A stretch of 64,000 nucleotides of DNA, taken from positions 23,117,614 through 23,181,613 of the forward strand of contig OX388321.1 of assembly GCA_947579605.1 (NCBI GenBank). Reading direction: 5' to 3'. This DNA is from Athripsodes cinereus (Eukaryota; Arthropoda; Insecta; Trichoptera; Leptoceridae). Made by a program: the position numbers and the translations under genes. Under the pieces are notes generated by a model. The model saw only the letters and a list, made by a program, of their open reading frames with translations, did no database searches and was not told the origin of the DNA. Shown here piece by piece: positions 50,733-62,515 of this stretch; the stretch's first letter is position 1, and every line of letters begins with the position of its first letter.

Positions 50733-52459
50733 TGTAAAGGTTACCTACGGGCACACTAAGTGATAAACTACCTTCAGAACTGTCTCGATTACATGAAGTG
50801 AAGGATGTGTTCTGGTTAACTTGCCAACACTGTGTTTCATCATAAATTTACACTGCATGCTCATACATATCTATGTTCTTCTATTACTACGATATGAACA
50901 ATACCATATACCCAGCGGCGCATCTAGAGTTTTCATAGTGAGTAGGCCCAATCTCAATACAAAGTTATTCAAAGACAACAGTGTTGTGAAAGTATATGTA
51001 AATTTATTACATCAAAAAACTTGTGTACATATATATATATAATATAGTTTAATTTATCGACAAACAGTTCTTGATGGAAGTTCATAGTTATAAGTTATTA
51101 CTGAATCAGGGTATATACTTACTTAGTTGTTCCAAAATATTGTTGTTGAAAGCCATCAATATCATATCAATAAAGGCAATAATAATTCAAATTCAAATTT
51201 AGAATAGAATAACTATTTATCTTTTTTCATTAATAACTTATCTACTAATGATGAGATTTATGGCTTAAGTTATAAAACAAAACCCTAATTTACTCATAAA
51301 AATAATACAAAACAATGAAATCTGTCAAATAAAAAAATATGTTGTGATAATATCACTTCAAGGGCGCTGTACAACATATAAGATCAAAGATTCACGTCCG
51401 TTTTTAAAATTATAAAGCATCAATCAAAAAATTGTCGTTTGAAAGAGAAAATAATTATAAAAAATCACTATTTCATAATAATAGAAACAAAATTATAATA
51501 ATTAATTTTCAGACATTCAGTCTTTGTCAAATAAATCAAAATAAAAATTAATGAGTGAGTTCGGTAATCGAACGAAAACCTTTAAAGTCAACTAGGTATA
51601 TCATATTTATTATTATTACTTGAACGCTTAAAAAATTCAAGTTGAGTCCAGCGTTTGGGCTAGTATAGAAGACACGCCATTGCATATTCATACCTAATGC
51701 CAAGTTGATAATTACATATCTGAGAAAACGTCTCGTACCTACTATACTTACGTAATTACGTGCATGCATTATTATGATTATTACGATGCTAATTTCTTAT
51801 GTATTTAGATATTATTTATAACTTTAGATTGATATGCTAAACAGTTTCTAAAACGTGCTCTTCTCTTATTACTTTGCGCTGAAATCAAGATTAGTTATGT
51901 TAACGTCATTAGTGCCAAATTGTAATTATCTTTCTTTTTCAATTTTTTTATTAAAAATGACTGCAAGTATTGTATGTACATTAATCAATAAGACCTCCAT
52001 TGAATTGCCAATTGAGTGATACAAACTGAAAGAGCCCATCATATTGCGCATAAATACAAAATATCAGCATACATTTTTTCTTAACATGGCTACAATTAAG
52101 TTGCAGCAGCCTCACTTACAAGATCTTGAGATGTTTAAGCGTGTAATTGCGTCCAAGCACCAATTCGCATAGAGAAAACACCACTCCCTCACAAGAATGA
52201 CATTTGACTGTGGGTGTTGCATCAGGAAACATCGGTCAAGTAACGGTCCTTGACATGGGCGCCGCGTAGATTTAATACAGCCTTCACGGGACACGAAAAT
52301 CATGAGATTAAATACAACCTTCACGGAACATCTAAGAATGGCTGCGCTCTTATCTGACCAATTGCAGGGCTTTCTTTAGAAACTGCCCTAATCGGTGCCG
52401 AGGAAGCAAATCGTCCAATATCGTCATCATCATAAGGTACTTTGCTATATGTTTCTAAT
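50733..52459. other. No gene recognised
   Basis: Long AT-rich stretch. CAGTTCTTGATGGAAGTTCA near 51066 is a fragment of the 45-235 repeat. Around 52265-52330 TTTAATACAGCCTTCACGGG and TTAAATACAACCTTCACGGA form a short direct repeat. No coding frame supported. Confidence 0.35.
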
Positions 52460-52674
52460 TGGGTGCGTCCAGATAGTAGCATACGAACGTCAATCACCAA
52501 TCTTCAATCATTCGGTGAACTTTTGGAGCATTCGCTGAAGAAATATTCGGAGAGCATGACGTTAGCATGAATATTTCTTCGGGGAATGCTCCGAAAGTTC
52601 ACCGAATGATTAAAAATAATTGGAGATTGAAGATAGGTGATTGACGTTCGCATTCTACTATCTGGACGCACCCA
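52460..52674. mobile_element. Foldback MITE (215 bp) with GC-rich tips
   Basis: TGGGTGCGTCCAGATAGTAG and its exact complement form the ends. Inner segments AACGTCAATCACC, TTCAATCATTCGGTGAAC and GGAGCATTCGCTGAAGAAAT all have complements on the right. About 95 bp arms; the centre is AGAGCATGACGTTAGCATG. No target duplication was clear. Confidence 0.8.
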
Positions 52675-53554
52675 TCAACGTATGACTAACATAAATTTAT
52701 AAGCCTAGAGATTCAAAGATATTGTTCTATAAACTATGATGAACCATTCTTAGGATGAATATGAATATATAATATAATTAAGAAAGGAATAAGCAATTAC
52801 ATCAGCGACACATCTTCTGAAATAAATAATATCTCTCTTATTGTAGTACAATTATGTTTATTTTTATCATTATCTAATTAGTTACGTGCAAAAATAACAA
52901 AAAAATGCAGAAAGCATTATAATCCACACATAAATATTTGAGTCGGTTCGTATGTGCGTATGTCCTCAATGGACTCTGAAATAAGGAAAGACAGAAGTAA
53001 AATAATACACTCTTTACGAGGTCTCATCTCCTGGGCAGGTTTAAGGCTAAAAACATTTTAAATATCTTATGTATTGATAAAGATATTACAATTTTAATGA
53101 GATTCCCATACATTCGCTTGACAAAATTGCCAAGCGAATGTATGAAAATCCAATATTTATAGTCAAACATTTTTCATTGTATTGAATTAATTTCAAAATG
53201 GATGTAACAATAAATAAAACAATACTGAAACTAAATAATTAGGGACTGTTTACATAATGAAACATTGTGATTGCTAATGACAAAAAATCCTGAATTATGA
53301 GAATAAAAATTGCATATTTTTGACATTTTGAGCTATTTTCATAATGGAGGATATTATGAGACCATAGAAATCCATACTGTAGAATAAGAATAGTAATATG
53401 TAAAAAATCCATAAACAATGTTAATTGATTTTTTGTATAAATAAATACAAAAGTACCTCGGTACTTAATATTTTTCTTTACTTTTCATGGCAAATCACTT
53501 GAAGATTTATGTAGGTACTACAAACTAAAAATACCAATTTTAACCCATGTATTT
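52675..53554. other. No gene; perfect 14-bp hairpin at 53107-53144
   Basis: AT-rich. CATACATTCGCTTG (53107-53120) pairs exactly with 53131-53144 around a 10-nt loop. No other feature. Confidence 0.4.
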
Positions 53555-53607
53555 GCACGGTTTCTGTTTATTTAAACCCGAGCAATGCCGGGTTACAAAA
53601 GCTTGTA
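53555..53607 (+). mobile_element. Helitron-like 3' terminus
   Basis: AAACCCGAGCAATGCCGGGT then TACAAAAGCTTGT. A hairpin AACCCG/CGGGTT is followed 7 bases later by CTTG (from CTAG), the layout of Helitron 3' ends. It is a copy of the terminus at 60958 (reverse). The body lies to the left but its 5' TC end was not found. Confidence 0.45.
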
Positions 53608-53829
53608 TTGAAATATTTTAATAACGCCTTCCCTCAAGAAAAGCTGTTATTCTCTTTAACCCTTAATAATAACTCACGAACTCACGTGTGTTTGATTGAG
53701 GAGCGTGTATTATTCCTTCAACATGCGATAATGATAGTAATATTATTATCTTATATCAGAACAGTAGGTACAGAGCACGTATCATGTTTATTCACTATTA
53801 CTACGTTGACATGAGCTGTCATATTATCT

Positions 53830-54207
53830 CTAGTACCTACAACAATCTCTGCAAATAACGTAACAAAGAGTTCAAAGAATACAACACTTTAACAACTATA
53901 CACGTGATGATATTATTTGATAACCAAGACTTTTTAGTTGATTACTCGTTATTTCTTGAATACTGGTAATCCTTAAACTTCTGCATTTTTTTATGGTTGC
54001 TTCACTCAATTCAATTCTCTAGTACCTACAACAATCTCTGCAAATAACGTAACAAAGAGTTCAAAGAATACAACACTTTAACAACTACACACGTGATGAT
54101 ATTATTTTATAACCAAGACTATTTAGTTGATTACTCGATATTTCTTGAATACTGATAATCCATAAACTTCTGCATTTTTTTATAGTTGCTTCACCCAATT
54201 CAACACG
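53830..54207 (+). repeat. Tandem duplication, two units of 189 bp
   Basis: CTAGTACCTACAACAATCTC ... ACAACACTTTAACAACTA ... CTTCTGCATTTTTTTAT ... CAATTCAA at 53830-54018 recurs at 54019-54207 with about a dozen differences. Non-coding. Confidence 0.9.
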
Positions 54208-54218
54208 ATTAATAGTAC

Positions 54219-54403
54219 CGAGTTTTCTTACTATGTTTTTAAATTATCACTACCTATTAATTTTAATTTTACGACCGGCTTCGAGACGTTCTAGTGTCAT
54301 TGACAGTTTTCAAAGTGCTCGTCAATGACGTTAATGTGTCGAAACCGGTCGCAAACTAAAAATTTATTGTGATAATAATTTAAAAACATAGTAAGAAAAC
54401 TCG
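54219..54403. mobile_element. Foldback MITE (185 bp)
   Basis: CGAGTTTTCTTACTATGTTT then TTAAATTATCAC pairs exactly with GTGATAATAATTTAAAAACA then TAGTAAGAAAACTCG. Inner arms CGACCGGCTTCGA / TCGAAACCGGTCG and GTCATTGAC / GTCAATGAC also pair. It lies just right of the 189-bp duplication. Confidence 0.8.
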
Positions 54404-54719
54404 TTTTTATTAAACAATCATCCGTTTAAACTGATTTTAATGTTACATTGTTAACATTGTGAAATAACATTTTAAATAATCATATATTTTTAAAAATATG
54501 TAAAACTAACACTGTTTTTTGTTTCACAAACTTGTCCACGACGTATAACACAAAGTAAAGGACTAACCTGAGGCTTTGGAAATTATTAAATGTCTAGAAA
54601 TCTCACAATGTAAATATTGTTAATGTCCAAACTCCTTCAATCTCCCTTTTGCTTAGTACCAAAATACCCCCTTCTAACATCCCTTAATAGTTTTTTGTGA
54701 ATAAAGATGATCAGAGAAA
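54404..54719. other. No gene recognised
   Basis: AT-rich spacer. Confidence 0.3.
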
Positions 54720-54915
54720 ATGGCACTGTTCTTCCGTCCACAAGGTTTCAGACGGCCCGTGCGTCCCTCTGTCACAATATACCGTTCCTATAACAATAAT
54801 ATCAGAGCGCTGAGAATATCGTGGAAGGAGGTGACGCAATTGGCGCAGAGTCACTCTGAATGGAGGAGGCTGGTTTCTGCCTTATGTTTCCGAGAAGAGC
54901 ATTAAAAGTCAATTT
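54720..54915 (+). pseudogene. RT-B lineage: reference copy of the C-terminal end
   Basis: The 61-codon frame reads ALFFRPQGFRRPVRPS, then NNNIRALRISWKEVTQLAQS, then EWRRLVSALCFREEH and a stop. It is the end of a non-LTR RT (..W.E...LAQ.R..WR.LVSALC..). This is the only copy in the window with an uninterrupted frame, although the RT core is missing. It anchors the fragments at 1080, 23634, 39775 and 48700. The tail is a short GATGATGATG-like run. Confidence 0.65.
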
Positions 54916-55676
54916 GAGATGATGATGCTGAGATGATCATTTCTCCCTTAGTTTTATACTCAGTCCTGATAATGCCAATTTCTCGAGAACGAGAAATTTC
55001 TCCTCTGATGGAAGAGAAGTTTCTCTCCATAATTTTTCTTTGTGGTATTATGACCTTTCGCTCAGTACACTTCGCAGCCAACCTGATTGATACAAAAATT
55101 TGTGGGGCTGATTAAAGCCCAAATTAGAGGTTATTAACACTTTTTCCATGTACGTACCAGCAATTTTTTTTTAAACTTAAATATGGCCATGTGGGGTGTC
55201 AAACATCAAGATTTTTCATCAGTTATTAGCACTTTTTTCAATGTAGGTACCTAAAATTTTTTTGTTTCCATAATAAATTGTAGCAATATTGGTGATTGTC
55301 TCAAAATTTGTACATTGTTATTGATCGATTGAATAAAGTATTTATTATTATTATACTGTTAAATAAAAAATAAAATAAAATATCCGAAAAATTATTTCTT
55401 GAGAATTCCACAACACTACACAGAACAGTGTTAATTATATATTTTTTTATATCTTTTAACATATTTCATACTATCATTATACTATTTTGTATATTGTTTG
55501 CCGATTCCATTATTTAATTTACTATTTTATTCCTATTTTCATTCATTTTCATCTCCTTTACGCTTCAGTATTTCCTCCCTTTACAGTTTCCGTGATTCCT
55601 CCACAAAATATTCCCTTCAACCACTACCTACATCTTGTTTCATATTTCAGCCGAAACACATGCATTAAGACAGGTG
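54916..55676. other. No gene; repeat shared with 25438
   Basis: 55127-55192 and, more weakly, 55218-55262 repeat the 25438-25515 element. AATAAAATATCCGAAAAATT near 55372 is a LINE-tail fragment also seen at 37500. The rest is AT-rich. Confidence 0.4.
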
Positions 55677-56310
55677 ATATTTTCATCCAACACAATTGTG
55701 GGTAGATCCATGTAGATACTGCAAAGAAACAAAAGTATAATGATCTTGTGAAAAAATAATAATATAAAAATACAGAATTATCATCATCACCGGTTCTTCC
55801 TGTTGTACTTTTAATTAACTATGTGTGTATATATGTATCTTTTAGATCTTATTGTGAATATATTTTCATCCAACACAATTGTGGGTAGATGCATGTAGAT
55901 ACTGCATAGAAACAAAAGTATAATGATCTTGTGAAAAAATAATAATATAAAAATACAGAATTATCATCATCACCGGTTCTTCCTGTTGTACTACTACTAC
56001 TACTATACCATCACGGCATATCCCACAAGTGGGGTAACCAGCAGACCAGCTGCATGTAAGAAACATGCAAGCTGTCCTCTTCGTTCCAATATAAAATCAA
56101 GACATTCAGGATGGGTGGCAAACCTCATCGCTGAATTTAAGATGAACAATGTCTTAATTTTTTCGAATACCTGCCTTTTTTACAGGACACTCGAAAACTT
56201 AAGGAGAAGAGTGGGAGACCAATTCTTTACCGGGTGCTCCACGGGATTGTACTTTTTATTAACTATGTGTGTATATATATGTATCTTTTAGATCTTATTG
56301 TGAATATATT
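55677..56310 (+). repeat. Tandem duplication, 183-bp unit; second unit carries a SINE-C insertion
   Basis: Unit 1 is 55677-55859 and unit 2 is 55860-56310, aligned from TATTTTCATCCAACACAATT to ATCTTATTGTGAATATATTT. Unit 2 differs mainly by the 254-bp SINE-C at 55993-56246. Unit 1 keeps the empty site CTGTTGTACTTTTAATTAAC. Confidence 0.9.
55993..56246 (-). mobile_element. SINE-C, intact copy with empty-site control
   Basis: ACTACTACTACTATACCATC ... GGGTAACCAGCAGACCAGCT ... GGATGGGTGGCAAACCTCAT ... GGGTGCTCCACGGGA. TTGTACT is duplicated at 55986-55992 and 56247-56253. Because unit 1 of the surrounding duplication has one TTGTACT and no SINE, the boundaries are exact. Confidence 0.9.
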
Positions 56311-56379
56311 TTTATTTCAATATTTATGTATTCATATGTACCTACATATGTAAATATTTTAATTTTATTTATTATATTG

Positions 56380-56512
56380 ATGGGTCAGTTGGAAGATATC
56401 GCTTCTGCAATAAACTTGCCCATTGGACAATATCATTTATTTGAATCACATTGTTATATAACTTGGTAATTATGTAGGCTTCTTATTGTGCAATAAAGTT
56501 TATTATTATCTC
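56380..56512 (+). mobile_element. Diverged LINE/SINE 3' tail
   Basis: GGGTCAGTTGGAAGATATCG then CTTCTGCAATAAACTTGCCC, ending TTATTGTGCAATAAAGTTTA. Same tail class as 6404. Confidence 0.5.
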
Positions 56513-57169
56513 ATATCTCATTTATTTAACAAAACAATATTACATTCTACATTTTGAACACAATATAAGATTAACAATAAATTTTAAATATATAACATTA
56601 AATAACAAAAACCATAAAATATTAAAATAAATGTATATTCAAAATGTAGAACCCCAACATTATTCGAGTTGATTCTTCCATGATGTTCTATGAAATAGTA
56701 CAATCATGGGAGATCACTTACAGAGCTACAGGGACAAAAACTTATTATTATTAATAATATAATTTACAAGCTCTTATGTAATACGTACTTCATTTGGCAT
56801 TTTGAGTCATTGATCAATGTTTGGAAATAAATTGAATGTGCCAAACAAGTGGGAAATAACATAGTTTTCAACATTTCCCACTGCCCACATTTTACGTAAC
56901 CAACTCCTCCCCTTTCAGACAGACACGTGTATCTATCATTATTATTGCGAGAAACTCACACTTCTGTGTCTTATTTTAAGGATGGTATTCCTAAAGACTG
57001 TTATAAAATTATTTTGATGGTTTTCCAACCTACGTAATATATTTTAGCGTATTATTATTTTATTCGGTTAAAAGCTGTACTTATCCTGCAGAAAAAATGG
57101 TGTATTATTAAATTTGTAAAAATATTCTCTTTATTTCAGAAATGTTATCATTAACCAATGACCTATCTA
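56513..57169. other. No gene recognised
   Basis: AT-rich spacer. Confidence 0.35.
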
Positions 57170-57790
57170 TCTATCTATACCCTCACGCCGTGTCCCAGGA
57201 GGGGTAGGCAGAGAGAACTGAACGCCAGATAAATCTATCCTTACAAACTTCTTTCGCTTCCTCCACATTCATCCAGTTTCTCATACATGTTCACCGATTT
57301 CTCTTACTCAACACGCGGCCGTCCTTAAGGATTTGATCCACGTGCTCAAGCCACGTGGTTCTTGGCCGTCCGCACTTCCTCACACCTCCTCTTTCAGACA
57401 AATAATCCTCTTCGCCATTCTTTCATGTTGCATTCGCTCAACATGTCCAAACCATCGTAACTTATTTACACGCATTCTATCCACAACACTCCTCTCACAT
57501 CCGCTCATTCTCCTAATATCCTCATTCTTCACTCTATCTCGCAACGTTTTACCAACCATTCTTCTCAGTCAGTGATCACATCTCCACGGCATTTATTCCA
57601 CTCTCATCCATTTTCAACCACGTCCAAGTTTCACTTGCATACATAAGTGTCGGTACCAGAATGGTATTATGCACCAGCATTTAAGCCATATTCGATACAT
57701 TGCTGTTGCTAACAATGGGTCGAAGTGCACCATTCACTCTAACACCGGCGACTTTTCTTCTTCCAATGACGATTGGGGAAATATTGAATT
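57170..57790 (-). pseudogene. RT-C lineage: RT C-terminal region with (TAGA)n tail
   Basis: The minus strand encodes, with frame changes, GRKKVAGVRVNGAL, a VLVPTLMYASETW-like stretch, DRMRVNKLRWFGHVERMQHE, RGRPRTTWLEHVDQILKDGR and VLSKRNR, then stops. It ends GGGATACGGCGTGAGGGTAT-like sequence and (TAGA)n at 57170-57185. Needs at least two frame corrections, so it is dead. The plus-strand frame at 57333 is its shadow. Confidence 0.65.
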
Positions 57791-58992
57791 ACCTATTTGT
57801 TTCTTAAGCCTCTATTTATAATTCATCGTATAAAAAACCCAGAAAACCAATCAAACTGATTTCCAATACTTGTTTAAAGTAGCACTATGTAAAAAAAATA
57901 ACTGACATTTTATTTGTATAAAAATTTCTGTTTCAAAAAGTTAATAAATTCAAAATTAATATCCACCGTAATGCGATGTAATCTAGTAATAACATTACTC
58001 GCAAATAACCTTACTAGAAAAATCATGTACGCATGTAAGCAATAAAAAATCTCACGCCATCTCTCTGTCATAAAAGGGGGTTAGAAGTTCAAAAATAAAT
58101 AAATTTTATATTCAATTATGCCCATATTTGTTTTATGGCAAAGTGAAAACGTTTTGTGTGATGTTATTACAACAAAATAATAATACATACACTTGCCACA
58201 CAGTTTGTGATTAATAAAAATTGTATGAAATAATAAGGTGTATATACCTACTGCATAATTCGCACACTAAGCAGTTTGATTGTATGTAACTTACAAAAGA
58301 GCAGTAGATCGACAGAGGTATTTGAACTTTGAATCTTCAAATATGAAGTTCGAAACGTTTCTGTCAGGCTAATGATCGCCTAATTGCTCAATATTATGTT
58401 AAATAAATTTTACAAGACTTTGTAAAATAACTGCTAATTTAGGAGTGCAGAAGCAAAATCACATTGATCGTAGAACATCAAACTGATAAAAACAGCATAT
58501 TTCTATTTATATTTGAAGTTTTCGATAAAATATCTGTTTTTAAAGCTTATTTACTTGAGGATGAAGGCGAATTCTCACTGTATCGATTAAGCTAAGCAGC
58601 AAAAATACGAACATTCCTGCATTCATAATTAAATAAATATTTGTGAAATTTGATCAATCTGACTTTGCTCTGCATCCCTCAATTTAGAGCTTTATTATTG
58701 CAACTAATAATATTTTTGTTTTTTTTTTCATTAAAAAAATGGATATAACTGACTGATTGAAAATCGTATGCGATAGTACAATTGCATCACCAGCACAATT
58801 GCACCATGAAATAATTGTAAAGCCTTGAATGTGAAGGAATTAGCTAGAAAATCAAGCAAATCCTCGACAACCCAGGTGTCTCCTATCAAAATATACTTGA
58901 AGACAGTGGAACTTATGCTATCCAGACAGGCGCAAGCCAGGGTTACTTTTAGAATGAGGACTAGGAGGGCTAACCCATAAAAATATAATAAC
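57791..58992. other. No gene recognised
   Basis: AT-rich spacer of 1.2 kb. No repeat I can match and no convincing frame. Confidence 0.35.
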
Positions 58993-59425
58993 AAAACATG
59001 CATAGACAATTCTCACACATCGAGCTGAATGGAGAAGTGTTTTTAAATACCACAAACGCTTCACACTTTAAGACATTCGTGGATATGTGGGTCTCAAGAT
59101 GGGATCTGCTACGTCAGCCGGGTCCTCCGCCCACTGACGTGGTAGGATCGGAGATGCCAACACTGGCATAGAGGTATTAAACATAAGAGAATTAAAATAT
59201 TAATAAAATCGTCACCTAAACGGATAAATAGGAGTCCTTGGACTCCTGCAATATCCGAGAAATAAATTTATTTCAACATCGATCTAGTTCCATACTAAGA
59301 TATGAATCTTGTATTATGGGTACCAACACGACACGACGTACTTAACACATATAAATGTAACAATCAGACCCAGATCAATTTGAAAAAATCATTCTTCACT
59401 TTGCTCTAGCCGGGAATCGAACCAA
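58993..59425 (-). mobile_element. SINE-A copy split by a 255-bp insertion
   Basis: CATGCATAGACAATTCTCAC and CATCGAGCT at the left, then a foreign segment (about 59030-59275) ending AAATAAATTTATTTCAA, then CATCGATCTAGTTCCATACT resuming the SINE. CATCGAGCT/CATCGATCT on the two sides is the likely target duplication. The insert contains GGAGTCCTTGGACTCCT, a small palindrome, and has no relative here. The SINE head at 59400-59425 is truncated. Confidence 0.65.
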
Positions 59426-59429
59426 ATCG

Positions 59430-59925
59430 AAAACAATGATGATGTTATAAAAAAAGAAGTTTCAGATATACAACTATAAAGAACAAAATGAAAATTTTCG
59501 ATCTTTATCTAAATAATCCAGAGATAAAGCTTCGTCACAATATCATCATGATAATATTACAAAACCGATACATTATATTAAAAAAAATAGTTTTCAAAAA
59601 CATGTGGATTAATACAATAAGGATAGCCTAATTCTTTCAATTTCGTTAATCCCTTTCTAAACTCATTCAGCTCCGTAGATTAGGGACAACTCTGAAAAAA
59701 CAATATTGGATTAAGTGTACTACTGTACTAGTACTATCGAGATTACGAAAAGGTTGCTTGTTTGTTTGTTTTTTCAAAACCACACGTGATACAATGGTTT
59801 TTAAGGTTTTTCACAAGATTTATCTCATTGCCTCTAACAGACACGTTTATTACTTCAACTGGTAAAAACACAAATGTTCTTTTTTTATTTGATAAGTGTT
59901 GATATTTTTAATTTGATGAAACTCT
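59430..59925. other. No gene recognised
   Basis: AT-rich spacer. Confidence 0.35.
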
Positions 59926-59929
59926 AAAA

Positions 59930-60092
59930 GACGGGCGCGTACTCAGTAAGAGAAATAGGCGTGCATGTATGAGAAACTGGATGAATGTAGAGGAAGCGAA
60001 GGAAGTGTGTAAGGATAGATCTATATGGCGCTCCGTTCTCTCTGCCTACCCCACCTGGGACTCAGCGTGAGGGTATAGATAGATAGATTTTA
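59930..60092 (+). pseudogene. RT-C lineage 3' end
   Basis: GACGGGCGCGTACTCAGTAA then GAGAAATAGGCGTGC encodes DGRVLSKRNRRACMRNWMNV, then EEAKEVC, IWRSVLSAYPTWDSA and a stop. The GAGGGTATAGATAGATAGAT tail follows. Short 3' truncated copy. Confidence 0.65.
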
Positions 60093-60664
60093 AATTCTAG
60101 ACATAGGTAATTGAATTTTTTTTACATGAAGTAGCAAAACCGAGAACGACACAAAACATAATTTCTTCCCCCAATTTAATGATTTAATAAATTTTTGTTT
60201 AGAATATTTACGCACGTATGTTTTTTAATGTATACAAACTAAATTAAATTTTTCAGCCTTGTCTTTTCTTTACATCAAGGGATTTCGTACCACTTTCTCC
60301 TGGATGTTTTAAGAGCTGAGTTCCTATGTTGTCCAGACTCAACGTAACAATATTTTTTGTTCGAAGGGAGGTTTCAGGATTTCTTTATAGAGAACGTTTG
60401 AAGATACATAATTATTATTACTTTATTTTAACTCAGCAAGTGCGGAGAAGATGTTTTGTTCACCACATCGCCTGGGTGAAGAGACAACAGACAGCAGACT
60501 ACTTCATTCCAATGTTGACTGTGATTAATTTACTGCTGGTAGACTCTTCAGTATCAGGATAAAGTGGTGTAACGAAATATAATTTAAAAGTCACTTGAGA
60601 AACTAACTATAGCGATGGCAAAAAAATTAATGATTTTTTTTTGTTAATTAATTAATTAAAAATA
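60093..60664. other. No gene established
   Basis: AT-rich. The 78-codon plus frame at 60326-60562 (RRCFVHHIAWVKRQQTADYF) has no recognised domain. Confidence 0.35.
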
Positions 60665-60796
60665 AGATGGAGCGACCAAATTAAGGAGGCCACACAGAGC
60701 TTACTTCACGGGGCCTTACACATGGCGGAGGATCGCTCAACATGGAGACAGATGGTTTACAGAACGAGGCATGATGGTCACGATCCTCAGGATTGA
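60665..60796 (+). pseudogene. RTE-A lineage C-terminal end
   Basis: The 43-codon frame reads RWSDQIKEATQSLLHGALHM, AEDRSTWRQMVYRTRHDGHD and PQD, then TGA. This matches the end of the large RTE (RWSEQVKGAT...LRRAEDRNRW...NDGHDPQH). The same short 3' UTR GAGGGACCGACAGA follows, then GATGATGATGAA. It is a 5'-truncated insertion of the same lineage. Confidence 0.75.
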
Positions 60797-60957
60797 GGGA
60801 CCGACAGAGATGATGATGAATTAATTAAATAAACAATAATAGTGTCAGCTGATGACACTCCTTTTTGCCGGGAGTTTTGGATAACAGACAAACAATGTGA
60901 CGCCCTTTATGTTTATGAGTAAACGGCGTTCTACAAATATTTCCCTTTATATATTTA

Positions 60958-61380
60958 CTAGCTTTTATAACCCGGCAACGCTCGGGTTTAAAAACAGATA
61001 TTCATCCAAATATGTGAGTTAAAACTACACAATCTTATTGAAAAAATGAACTTAAAATCTATTTAGCAGCAAAAAAAGTACATGTCATAATAATAATCAG
61101 CTCTATGCGTGCCAAAATCATATATACAATACATACAGTTTGTCAAAAAATAGTTGACAAATAATCGAGGGCGCTGTTATCTTTCACATTGTAGCCCTAT
61201 TCAAACATTGATTGTGTAAAAACGAAACCTTGTAAGAGAACCTACTTTCACATTACATTCATCACTTTCAATTCTCACTCTTTCTATCAGTCTCTTTCCG
61301 TGCATACATTTAGTTGCTGACTCTTTTTATTATTCACTCTTTTAGTTCCAGACAAAAAAAAATCCTATAGCTAATAATAA
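60958..61380 (-). mobile_element. Helitron-like element, 3' end at 60958
   Basis: The minus strand ends TTTAAACCCGAGCGTTGCCG then GGTTATAAAAGCTAG followed by T. A hairpin, 7-8 base spacer, CTAG and insertion before T match the Helitron 3' rule. The adjacent body (TTTTAACTCACATATTTGGA) also resembles the 53555 copy. The 5' end near 61380 is only a guess, and no Rep/helicase frame is present. Confidence 0.4.
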
Positions 61381-61419
61381 TAAGCTAGGACCTCTCCAAG
61401 TAAATGGACTTTTTACATA

Positions 61420-62150
61420 CATACATATATACCATCACGCCACTTCCCTCGCGGGGTAGGCAAAAAGGATTGAGCGCTTTTTCCTTCTATCCTTGCATAC
61501 ATCTTTCGCTTCCGTCACTGTCATACAATTTCTCATGCATGCTCTCCTGTTCAATGTGCTCAACACGTGACCGCCCTGTAGGATTTGATTTAAATGATCT
61601 TGCTTTTGAACCTCGGACGTCCACGTCTCCGAGCACCATTCCTCTTAGCCAAATATATCTTCTTTGTCATTCTGTCCTCATTCATTCTTTCCACATGCCC
61701 AAACCATTGTAACATATTTATATTCATCCCTGTAACCACACCAACTTTCATTCCACATTCCTTTCGTAAATAACTGTTACACACACAATCTCTCAGACCT
61801 TTACCACACATCCTTCTCAACGATCTCATTTCTACCACTTTCATCCTTCTCTAAACATGTCCACGTCTCACTTGCATACATGAGTGTTGGCACTAAGATA
61901 GCAGAGTGCACTAACCATTTAGCTGTGGTAGATATGTTCCTATTTGCAATTATTGGTCGGATTGCACCATTTACCTTATTGCCAGCAACTTTTCTCCTTT
62001 CAATCGCTTTCACACTTCCCATCTCTCGTGAACAAACTATCCAAGTACACACATTCGTCAACTTGCTCTAACACTTCGTTGTCAATCATTACCTGTCATA
62101 CTGTTCTCTCACTTCCTCTTTCAAAGACCATGACTTTGGACTTCTTTTAC
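61420..62150 (-). pseudogene. RT-C lineage: longest C-terminal fragment
   Basis: The minus strand from about 62060 reads GSVKAIERRKVAGNKVNGAI, RPIIANRNISTTAKWLVHSA and LVPTLMYASETWTCLEKDES. A frame change near 61840 leads to VVEMRSLRRMCGKGLRDCV, WFGHVERMNEDRMTKKIYLA and RNGARRRGRPR. A further degenerate 3' end reaches 61430 (TACCCCGCGAGGGAAGTGGC). This is the downstream third of a non-LTR RT; the catalytic core is missing. At least two frameshifts. Confidence 0.7.
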
Positions 62151-62394
62151 ATGATAAAATCATTTAATAAATACTTAGCATTTTCACCTTCAGAAGCATA
62201 TACTGGTTAAATGGCTGCATAATGATAGACATCATCTAACTAAGGATATCCTCACAATTACACATCCATGAAAATATGCTGTTAACTGTAATATTTTACA
62301 TTAAAGGGAAAATAAAACAGACTCGTAATTATAATATAAAACTATTTAATAAAAACAGTAAAATAAATATAAGAAATATGTAGTGTAACATTCG

Positions 62395-62515
62395 ACAGCG
62401 GACCGGTGTCAGAACCGTGGAGGAGCTGTTTCGCGCCGCCCAGGACAGGGAAGCTTTCTCTCAAATGGTCGTCAACGTCGGGGGGACCCGGCAAGACACA
62501 TGAAGAAGAAGAAGA
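62395..62515 (+). pseudogene. RT-D lineage C-terminal end with (GAA)n tail
   Basis: The frame reads TGVRTVEELFRAAQDREAFS then QMVVNVGGTRQDT and TGA, followed by AGAAGAAGAAGAAG. This is the best preserved RT-D end in the window and the reference for copies at 14930, 18395, 25752, 30465 and 50085. Confidence 0.7.

Noticed and set aside
57333..57575. 80-codon plus frame
   Set aside because: Antisense to the RT-C fragment at 57170-57790.
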